In this document: in pieces, positions 9,117-15,944 of the stretch
Layout: the number at the start of each line of letters is the position of its first letter
Position numbering within the stretch: the stretch's first letter is position 1
NCBI GenBank assembly: GCA_001929475.1
Contig: LXFE01004366.1
Location: 8,616-24,559, forward strand
Source: Neolecta irregularis DAH-3
Taxonomy: Eukaryota; Ascomycota; Neolectomycetes; Neolectales; Neolectaceae
Direction of reading: 5' to 3'
DNA length: 15,944 nucleotides
The notes under the pieces: model-generated
What the model was told of the DNA's origin: nothing
Databases searched by the model: none
What the model saw: the letters and a program-made list of their open reading frames with translations, nothing else
Program-made: the position numbers and the translations under genes

Positions 9117-9944
9117 ATGACTCGCCGTTCTCCGTCTTTGAAGAAAAGTTTCCTTTATCTCGGCGTATTCCTTTCCATTTTAGCCTCTTTGTATCAAGCG
9201 TTTTTGATATTTCTTTTTGATTCAGTATAGATCAAGTCGCTATTCGCCCCGATTACAATCCGTCAAACTCCTCTTGTTGACAGCTCATCCTGATGATGAA
9301 TCAATGTTTTTTGGACCAACGCTTTTAAATCTGCAACATACCCAAATATCGATATTGTGTTTGTCGAATGGAGATGACGGGGGCCTGGGCTCCATTCGCC
9401 AAGTCGAATTACGCGATGCCGCTGGCGTTTTGGGAATCAACAGTATTAAAGTAATCAATGATCAGTATTAGAGTATTCAATAACCAAATAACGGGATAGA
9501 CGAATACCGGATGGAATGAACGTTACTTGGGATAAAACTATCATCCAAGAATACCTCGCTCAGTATCGACAATCATTCGATTTCGATACGGTATATCCTT
9601 TTACAAATAAATCCAACTGGCAGATTCTCACTTTTGATCAAGAGGGCGTTTCGTCACATTTGAATCATATTTCGCTCTTCCAGGCCTCGCTTGATTTTTG
9701 CAAAATGTATGATTTGGGGTTATATACATTGCGCACTGTAGCAATTTATCAAAAGTACTTGGGCGCATTTGATATTTTGTTCTCGACCATGTCTAGCGAC
9801 TTGACGTTTGTTAATTCGCCGGTGAAATGGTACACGGGAGTTTGTGCTATGAGAAGACATAAATCGCAAATGGTTTGGTTTCGATGGGGATGGGTTACTT
9901 TATCGAGATATATGTATGTCAATACAATCTCTAAAAGGTTGTGA
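9117..9944 (+). CDS. gpi12: GlcNAc-PI de-N-acetylase (PIG-L / Gpi12)
   Basis: Four exons: 9117-9190, 9231-9464, 9500-9590, 9624-9944; 239 residues; introns 40, 35 and 33 nt. The enzyme removes the acetyl group from N-acetylglucosaminyl-phosphatidylinositol, step two of GPI-anchor synthesis, at the cytosolic face of the ER. A basic start (TRRSPSLKK) precedes a hydrophobic anchor (about 11-25), then LLLLTAHPDDES with the metal-binding and catalytic HPDD, LCLSNGDDGGLG, VRELRD-like RQVELRDAAGVLG, DGMNVTWDK, ILTFDQEGVSSHLNH (third metal ligand in H-x-x-H), and HKSQMVWFRWGW near the end. The usual Pro of HPNH is Leu here; both His remain. The last intron is stop-free and a multiple of three. The first intron's acceptor (9230) was chosen by phase; the short N-terminal region is the least certain part. 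Confidence 0.9.
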
Positions 9945-9948
9945 ATTG

Positions 9949-10016
9949 GAGAAACTTTTAATTGAGAAACTATTAATTGTAAAGAGCTCCGTGGAGATTA
10001 GAGAAACTTCTAATTG
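9949..10016 (+). repeat. Three copies of a 16-bp direct repeat after PIG-L
   Basis: GAGAAACTTTTAATTG (9949-9964), GAGAAACTATTAATTG (9964-9979) and GAGAAACTTCTAATTG (10001-10016) differ at one or two positions. The first two overlap by one base and the third follows after 21 bp. They start 5 bp after the PIG-L stop codon, so they are in its 3' UTR or between the genes. Function unknown. Confidence 0.7.
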
Positions 10017-10238
10017 CATTCGGACTTCTTCGTTTGTCTGACAAGCAAATCACTTGAACACGATTACACAGTTTGATTAGTGGTACTACTCTAGGAGAGG
10101 TGTTCGTCATCAGGTGCCCTAGATAAATCTTCGCCAACTGCGAAAACCCAACCTCCACCTTTCTACCCCTTTTCTCATTTCAAACCTCTTCCTTGTACCA
10201 GTCTCCCTCGCTCCTTACCCTCTTCTATCAAATAACAG

Positions 10239-11787
10239 ATGTCTGGTACGTCTCAATTGTGCTCGCGACACTATGTTCTAACGGACATTTAGACGTCGAT
10301 GAGCAAAGTATTGCCTCCGAGGCTCGTAGCAATCCGGATTTCGAGACTGAAACAGGCGACACGCAATCTTCTCCTGATCTCAAAGTATGCGAGTTATTGT
10401 AGATTTGGCTAATGCAAAGACTCCTGTGAACGAACTGCAGGACCTGTATCCATCCAAAGTTTCGAATATAGTCCGAAGGAAGCTTACTGGATTCGTGGGC
10501 TTTGCCAATTTGCCTAATCAATGCCACCGAAGAAGTGTTCGCAAGGGGTTTAATTTTACGATGATGGTTGTTGGTAACGAGATTTGATCGAGGGTGGTGC
10601 TAATAAATAGGGGAATCCGGACTGGGCAAGACGACTTTGGTGAATACGTTGTTTAATTCTTCGTTGTATCCGCCGAAGCCGGTAGCCGGGCCGAGTTTGG
10701 AAGTGCCCAAGACTGTTGCGATTCAGAGCATATCTGCTGGTAGTGTTTTGCGCGAGTTTGCTGACGGACTAGATATTGAAGAGAATGGGGTTCGATTGAG
10801 GTTGAATGTTGTAGACACCCCAGGGTTTGGGGACTTTATCGACAACGATGAGAGTTGGAAGCCCATCTTGGAGAATATTGAGGGGCGCTTTGACAGCTAT
10901 TTGGAGGCGGAGAACCGAGTCAACCGGGCCAACATTATTGACAATCGGGTGCATGCATGTGTTTACTGTATCCAGCCTACTGGGCATTCGCTCAAGGAGC
11001 TTGATATTGAGTTTATGAAGAGACTGCATACAAAAGTGAATCTTATTCCGGTCGTGGCCAAGGCGGATATGCTTACGGAGGAGGAGGTTGAGGCATTTAA
11101 GCGGCGGGCAAGGGGGCTTGTGGAGCGTGCTGACTGTAGATTCTTGCCGACATTGAGTATCACCAGATCAAGATCTTTGAGGCGCCGCGATACGAGCTGG
11201 ACGACGAGGAGACGATCTGCGAGAACCGGGAGATTATGGCGAAGATTCCGTTTGCGGTGGTTGGCAGCACGAACGAGGTGATGACGTCGAGCGGCAAGCT
11301 TGGGCGGGGGCGCAAGTATCCGTGGGGGGTTGTTGAGACGGACAACGAGGACCACTGCGACTTTGTGAAGCTGCGGCAGATGCTTATCCGCACGCACATG
11401 GAGGAGCTCAAGGAGAACACGAACGACGTGTTGTACGAGAACTACCGCAGCGAGAAGCTGACTGCGATGGGAGTTGCGCAGGACCAGACGGTGTTCAAGG
11501 AGGTGAATCCTGCGGCGAAGCAGGAGGAGGAGCGGCAGCTGCACGAGGCGAAGCTGGCGAAGATGGAGGCGGAGATGAAGATGGTGTTTCAGCAAAAGGT
11601 GACGGAGAAGGAGTCGAAGCTGCAGCAGTCGCAGAAGGAGCTGTATCTGCGGCACACGGAGATGAAGGAGAATCTGGAGAAGCAGAAGGCGGAGCTGACG
11701 GACAAGCTGATGCGGATCCAGCAGCAGGGCAAGAATCTGGAGGAGAAGGGCAAGCGAAAGGGGTTTAGTCTGCGGGGGGCGAGTTAG
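10239..11787 (+). CDS. cdc3: Septin, Cdc3 / Spn1 group
   Basis: Five exons: 10239-10245, 10293-10384, 10420-10573, 10611-11107, 11140-11787; 465 residues. Septins are GTP-binding proteins that polymerise into cortical filaments at division sites. Visible parts are a polar N-terminus, [13 protein letters not shown] (polybasic, near residue 65), P-loop GESGLGKTT (85-93), DTPGFGD (153-159), AKAD (234-237), [16 protein letters not shown], and a C-terminal coiled coil (about 378-452). The text from [29 protein letters not shown] to the end assigns it to the Cdc3 group rather than Cdc10, 11 or 12. The coding part of exon 1 is only 7 nt. Intron 4 is 32 nt with a GC donor (GCAAGG) and a GCTGAC branch-like site; removing it restores [12 protein letters not shown]. 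Base composition turns GC-rich from about 11,050 on. Confidence 0.92.
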
Positions 11788-11814
11788 CTATTGATAATTG
11801 AGTGCGTCTGATTA

Positions 11815-11944
11815 GTGCATTCTCTTTCTTTACTCCACTTTTCCACTCCACGTGCTCCATCCACTCTCCATCCACTCTTACCACTCACCCACCCACGTAC
11901 TCCACCCACTCACCACTCACCACTCCTCTTCAATCTAACCAACG
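11815..11944 (+). promoter_or_regulatory. CCACTC-rich pyrimidine leader with a CACGTG box, before Pom33
   Basis: The 157 bp between septin and Pom33 are nearly all C, T and A on the plus strand, with many CCACTC/CCATCCACTC units from about 11,832 to 11,926. A CACGTG E-box is at 11849-11854 and a related CCACGTAC near 11,893. Pyrimidine-rich leaders mark many fungal promoters, and CACGTG is the site of Cbf1/Pho4-type bHLH factors. Regulation by one is inferred only. Confidence 0.4.
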
Positions 11945-12854
11945 ATGACTGCCGCCCCCGCCGTGCTCCCGCTGCAGAAGCGGCTCGAGAATCTCGTCCA
12001 GCACACGCAGTTTGCGTGGTGGACCGGCCACCTGGTGCTGCTGCTTGCGGCCCTGCGCTACTCGGTCGCCGTGCTGCGCCTGGCCGCCGCGGCGCACGCC
12101 TGGGCGTACCGCACGGCCTTTCTGGCGGCGATCTTTGCGTACTCTGTGGTTATCTACAAGACGTATGCGCGGGCTGGCTTCCGCCTGGACTGGCCGGCGC
12201 TGACGCGCTTCTGGATGGACGAGAACGTCCAGTACCTGCTGCTGGCGCTTGTCTTCTTCCGCGCGGCGCCGATCTACCTGGCGCTGCTGCCGTACGCGGT
12301 GTTTTCCTTCTTCCACTTTGTGTCGTACCTGCGCGCCAACGTGCTGCCGGCGCTGGCCCCAGCCGCGCTGGCGACGCCGGCGTCGCCCGCGGCGCGCCTG
12401 GCCGCGCAGATCCAGTACTGGGTCAAGGCGACGTACGAGCCTGCGATGCGGCTTGTTGCGCAGATCGAGGTGGTTGCGCTGGGCGGGCGGATCCTGCTCG
12501 GGGTGCTGACGTACGCCCCGGCCTGCTACTTGCTTGCACAGCCGCTCACCGCCACAGGCTGCGCACGTCGTGGGGCGTGCTGCTCGTCTACCTGCACTTT
12601 CTGCGCTTCCGCTACTTTACGAGCGCATACACGCGGTACCGCCCCAGCCGCCGCCGCCGCCGCTGACGCACAGCCACACCTTTACGCGCGTCGCGCTGCG
12701 CATCGACCATCTCGTTGCGGCGCACAACTGCCCGCCCGCGCTCGCCGCCGCCTGGCACGCCTTCAAGCGCGGCGTTGCGCAGTACGCCACGACGCCGTTG
12801 ATCAACACGCCCGCCGCCGCAAGCCCCGCCGGCGACAGCGACAAGGCCGAGTAG
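11945..12854 (+). CDS. pom33: Pom33 / Per33 / Tts1 family (TMEM33-like) membrane protein
   Basis: Three exons: 11945-12510, 12558-12635, 12674-12854; 274 residues. Family members sit in the ER and nuclear envelope, helping nuclear-pore distribution and ER tubule shape. Hydrophobic segments occur at about residues 23-45, 52-72 and 94-135, with a further amphipathic stretch near 165-187. Family text includes PLQKRLENLVQHTQFAWWTGH at the start, TYARAGFRLDWPALTRFWMDENVQYLL in the middle, and WGVLLVYLHFLRFRYFTSAYTR, RIDHLV and CPPALAAAW after splicing. Introns are 47 nt (GTACGC) and 38 nt (GTACCG). The second is mostly GCC/CCG repeats, yet has a GCTGAC branch-like site. Codon use is extremely GC-rich with many Ala, unlike Dip1 or PIG-L, but the family match argues against foreign origin. 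The start has a typical context after a CT-rich leader. Confidence 0.88.
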
Positions 12855-12951
12855 CAACGTCTTTGTATCGTATCTGATCTGTCTGCATCTGTCTTTTCTC
12901 TCTCTTCCTCTTCTCTCTTCTCCCTCCCTCCTCTGTCTTCCCTCCCTCCCC

Positions 12952-15711
12952 TCACTTCCTCCGGCGCCCCTTCTTCTCTACAATCTTAAACTGCCCGTTC
13001 CACTCTGCTTCCGCCCGCCTCCCCGGCGTCCGCGCAACCTCGCTCCACGCCCCCTTGCGCCGCGCTACAAACTCCTGCGCAAACCGCCGCCCGTCCATCG
13101 TCGTCGAGTTGGCGTAGATCGTCTCGGCGATGATCTCCTGCGAGTCCCGCGTCAGAGGGAACGAAAGAAGCAGCTGCAGCGTCTGCTCAGCTGTATACCG
13201 TTACCTTGTTCACAGACCGGGTGGTGCTACCATTGACATTCGCATTCAACCCTCTCATCGAGTCCCGCGCCCACTGCGTAAACTCCTCGCTCGCGAGCAA
13301 AGAGTTCCACACCACCACGGGCCCGGCGGCTTTCGCGGCCGGCTTGCCCGCGACAATATTCTTGCTGGCGGGCGGGCCCTTGGGCTTCCCGACCACCGTC
13401 CACGCGCCCCCGCCCGCGGTCCCGCTCTTTGCGGCCCCGCTCGGCGACGCGGCGGTGTCGGCGTACCGCTTCGCGCTCTCCCTGCAAACATCGCTCTTCC
13501 TCGCTTCCTCCTCCTCTTGAATCTGCTGCAGCGTCTTCTTGTTCCCTGCGGCGCCCTTCCATCCGCTGCCCTTGGACGCCCATCCAGCTCCAACAGGCAG
13601 CCCCTCATAGCCTTCGCCGGTCTCTTTTCCTTCTTGACCCTTTCGACTCTCTTTTCCTTCTTGACCCTTTCGACTCTCTTTTCCAGTCTCCTTCATATTT
13701 CCAGTCTCTTTCATATTTCCAGTCTCTTTTTGACTCTCTTTTTGACTATCTTTCCTATCTCTTCGACTCTCTTTTCGAGCTTCAAGCATCTGTATCTCGG
13801 AAAACGAAGGCGTCGAAATATTGCCCTTTGGGGATGCCCATTTATTCTTCGGCGTCGGTATCTGCTCCACAACTGGACTCGTACTAGATTTCTCTTCAGA
13901 CGGTGTAGTCGTCGTAAGCGCTTTTTCTTCAGGTTGATCTATCTCGACTTCCTTTTCAGCCTCGACTACCTCCAATGGACCGTCTACTGTAGAATTGTTC
14001 CATGGACTAAACCCAATCGATGTCCCTACAACTGGAGAAAACGGAGGTCGATGATTATCATACGGAGAATACTGCCTTAATTGCTGCTGATGAAACAGCT
14101 CCTTTTGCCGAGCTGCAAGAATCGCTTCCTCTTGCTTTCTTCTTTCCAACGCATTCTGCTGCTCAGCAGTCAGCGTCGTCCCGAAACTAGGAAATTGGCC
14201 CGGAAACGGAGGCTGCAATCGCCCTGGCTCCCATGCACTCGGCCCTTTACATCCAATCGGAAGCGTTTCCGTCCTCGACGGCAACGGTATCAAGAAGGGC
14301 TCTTTTTTATTGCCAATGCGAGATATAAACGATCCCAGCAGCTCGAAATTCACATCCTCCTCCATTTTCACTTGTAGGTCGAATTTGAAAAAGCCAGCAG
14401 TATACCACTCGTGCATTTGCAACCCCGTAAACGGGCCTTGAATCGACCCTGACGGGTCCCGATAATGCCAGGATACGGAATCAGGCATTCTCATTACGCG
14501 AGTGGTGTTTGGCGGAGCAGCGGGCAAAGATGGTGTGTTTGGAGCTACCGGGTGCTCAAAAAGCGCTGGATTCGCGGATTGCGTGTCGTAAAAGGGCTGC
14601 ATTGGCGCGGACTGCCGCACCGGTTGGCTGGGAAACCGGTCTGCTTCGCTAATAGGATCTTCATTAAAAGTCGACTGCTTGACCGTCTCGGGAATCGCAG
14701 CAGCATGTTCGAGTTCTTCTGGTTGAATACCAAGGCTTGCTAGGCGAGACACTTGACGACCTCCAGCAAGTCCGGGGCGAGGAAAGGTATTCTCCATCGC
14801 CGAGTCGACTGATCGTCGAGGCCGGGCAACAAAGACTTCACCAATCTACGAATGAGCTCATGTAGACGGAAAACGCTCACTTGATGGGTTTTCGAAATGT
14901 CGGCGCTATATTCGCCGGGACTGTCTCTTGTAAAATATCCATCTTGATTAAATGCTCCCACTGTCTCTGCACTAGAGGTCTGCCATACTTCGGCAAACGG
15001 CCCTTCCCGGCTACGTGAGCTTCGAGTGGAAACATCAGAGCCTTTCCCGATCATGTCCTTTCGCGCTGGGATAAGCAGAGGATAGATCGAGAGCATACAT
15101 CTTTGGTAACCTGCACTGCGCGGGGTATTCACTCGCTGTGGATACAGCCGTCCTGACCCGCCGAGCTCAAAGGCATGGGTGCTGATTGCGTCCGGTCGGC
15201 GTTTGCGGTCGCAGTTGACTTTGCCAGAAAAAAGCTGCACACTCAATCACTCCTCGCCAAGTATAATACCCTTGAATCATCCTCAGTCATGGACGACAGT
15301 GATAGAGGTTCTTGCGGCGAAGCACGGACGAGATAGCTGTCGACGTCCAGGCAGAGAGGAATGCCGGCATTGAGATACCTGCCTGGATTGGCCTTGAAGA
15401 CGTCGAGAATGTTGTCTCGCGAGAACTTGGGGTTGTCTCGCGAGAGCTTGAGAGTGTCAAGGTTGTCTCGCGACAACTTGGGAGTCTGAAGGCTGTCTAC
15501 TGGCGGGTGATGTCCATTTAAAAGTGTGTTGTATGCAAGAGCAGCGCTGTACGAGAACGAGGGTTGGCTATGGATGTCGGGCGGTGGAGCGATGGACGAG
15601 GGAGGGAGCGAAGCGGGCTTTGAGGATGACTGGAGCCTGGACGGATTGAGCGGCGGGGGTGAGCAAAGACGCATACCATTCCGGAGCCAGGGTTTGCAGT
15701 GTCGGGGCCAT
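12952..15711 (-). CDS. GYF-domain protein (Smy2/Syh1/GIGYF-like)
   Basis: Exons in coding order: 15711-15677, 15636-15270, 15234-15099, 15065-14881, 14845-13231, 13190-12952; 858 residues. GYF domains bind Pro-rich partners, and relatives act in translational repression and mRNA decay. The N-terminus TLQTLAPEWL (4-13) resembles the start of animal GIGYF proteins. SRDNILDVFKAN (84-95) sits where an eIF4E/4EHP-binding motif is found. The GYF domain (about 363-425) shows WHYRDPSGSIQGPFTGLQMHEWYTAGFF-type residues. A Gln/Glu-rich helix, a repeat-bearing charged linker and a conserved C-terminal block follow (LLLSFPLTRDSQEIIAETIYA, TTMDGRRFAQEFVARR), the latter found only after removing intron 13191-13230. 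Intron 15066-15098 (33 nt, GTATGC, stop-free) is likely but not certain; retention adds 11 residues. The other introns are 40, 35, 35 and 40 nt. Its stop faces that of Pom33 across 97 bp. Confidence 0.87.
13622..13760 (-). repeat. In-frame tandem repeats in the GYF-protein linker
   Basis: Two exact 27-bp copies lie at 13622-13648 and 13649-13675, encoding KESRKGQEG twice. They are followed by 18-bp units encoding ETGNMK two to three times, then degenerate KESQKE/KDSQKE units. All are multiples of three, so copy-number change keeps the frame. The encoded segment is charged and probably disordered. Confidence 0.85.
15411..15474 (-). repeat. Triplicated SRDN-coding unit containing a TCTCGCGAGA palindrome
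   Basis: The 12-base unit GTTGTCTCGCGA recurs at 15411, 15432 and 15462 on the plus strand. On the coding strand each encodes the core of an SRDN motif (residues 67-70, 77-80, 84-87 of the GYF protein). Two copies form the full palindrome TCTCGCGAGA (15415-15424 and 15436-15445). Only the last protein copy continues into the ILDVF segment that resembles an eIF4E-family binding motif. Confidence 0.75.
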
Positions 15712-15944
15712 TGGAGCAAGCGTGGTGGAACAGTGAGGTGACGGAAAATTCAATGCAATGCAGCGCCGGGGCAAATGTGCCCGCACTTGGAAATACATGC
15801 ACAACAGCCTTGTGCTGCAAATGTTCTTTTATGCCCCGGCACAGTATATAGACAGTGTTGCAATATAGACAGACAATGCCGCAAAACCCATAACCGCCAG
15901 ACTTGCAAGTGGAACTGAATGAATATTCGCAGCATGGCTCTCCG
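15712..15944. promoter_or_regulatory. Promoter region of the GYF gene and possible start of a further gene
   Basis: About 230 bp upstream of the GYF-protein ATG. On the minus strand it has GCATAAAAG near 15,834-15,826 and a CTATATAC near 15,852-15,845, either of which could serve as TATA element. At 15934-15936 an ATG in a good context (GCAGCATGGC) starts a plus-strand frame of three codons before the window ends. It may be the start of a divergent gene but cannot be judged. Confidence 0.3.

Noticed and set aside
10195-10238. Possible 44-nt 5'-leader intron ending just before the septin ATG
   Set aside because: GTACCA and AACAG are at plausible distance, but no coding evidence or clear branch site supports it.
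10963-11655. Minus-strand 230-codon open frame opposite the septin coiled coil
   Set aside because: Leu/Arg/His-rich repeat text is the antisense image of GC-rich Glu/Lys/Gln codons. The plus strand is clearly septin.
11815-12666. Plus-strand 283-codon open frame over Pom33
   Set aside because: Alternate frame of GC-rich DNA. Only its last part (12558-12635) is real coding sequence, as Pom33 exon 2.
13130-14080. Plus-strand 316-codon open frame
   Set aside because: Antisense of the GYF gene and its repeats; the minus strand has the conserved domain and correct splicing.
15066-15110. Alternative 45-nt version of GYF intron 3 starting GTTACC
   Set aside because: GTTACC is unlike the other donors; the GTATGC site 12 nt downstream matches two other introns in the window and gives the same acceptor.
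15337-15378. Possible 42-nt intron (GTATCT...ACAG) in GYF exon 2
   Set aside because: It would be in frame, but the unspliced text (IPLCLDVDSYLVRASPQEPL) parallels the region after the 4E-binding motif in GIGYF proteins, so I keep it as coding.
1-15944. Gene cluster, mobile element or defence system
   Set aside because: The genes are unrelated housekeeping and cell-structure functions in mixed orientation. No transposase, reverse transcriptase, terminal repeats, CRISPR-type array or biosynthetic core enzyme is visible.

Overview
The window is nuclear DNA from a compact, intron-rich ascomycete fungus. The evidence is a set of conserved fungal single-copy-type genes on both strands (Rna14, a Cdc3/Spn1-type septin, Dip1/Ldb17, Gpi12/PIG-L, Pom33/Tts1, a GYF-domain protein). 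Almost all are split by very short GT-AG or GC-AG introns. An eIF3k gene argues against Saccharomyces or Schizosaccharomyces, which to my knowledge lack that subunit. A Taphrinomycotina-like fungus with a small genome is my best guess, but this is inference from gene content and intron style, not a species call.

Layout, left to right: (1) 1-138, minus, the 5' end of a gene for a secreted protein, with a TATA box just upstream; (2) 139-1057, a gene-free divergent region; (3) 1058-1860, plus, eIF3k; (4) 2519-3011, minus, a five-exon dithiol glutaredoxin whose exons are all too short to appear as a long open frame; (5) 3445-6227, plus, Rna14/CstF-77, eight exons; (6) 6509-8058, plus, Dip1/Ldb17 (SPIN90 family), eight exons; (7) 8096-9049, minus, an intronless leucine-rich-repeat protein; (8) 9117-9944, plus, PIG-L/Gpi12; (9) 10239-11787, plus, septin; (10) 11945-12854, plus, Pom33/Per33/TMEM33 family; (11) 12952-15711, minus, a GYF-domain protein with a GIGYF-like N-terminus; (12) 15712-15944, its promoter, ending in a possible start codon of a further plus-strand gene.

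The gene models were built by hand. I joined reading frames at GT/GC...AG pairs so that conserved family blocks run through without a break, then checked that exon lengths sum to whole codons. I place 34 introns of 32-49 nt. Ten are exactly 35 nt and four use GC instead of GT as donor. Exon coordinates are given in each entry; none is confirmed by RNA data.

The genes are not an operon or a biosynthetic cluster. They cover ordinary cell functions: translation (eIF3k), redox (glutaredoxin), mRNA 3'-end formation (Rna14), actin-patch nucleation (Dip1), GPI-anchor synthesis (PIG-L), septum/cortex (septin), nuclear pore and ER shape (Pom33) and probably mRNA/translation control (GYF). Spacing is tight: 37 bp between convergent stop codons at 8059-8095 and 67 bp between divergent start codons at 9050-9116. 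I see no mobile element, tRNA, rRNA, CRISPR array or defence system. The notable features are the intron architecture, the hidden glutaredoxin, and a sharp GC-rich block (about 11.1-13.5 kb) whose borders fall inside genes.
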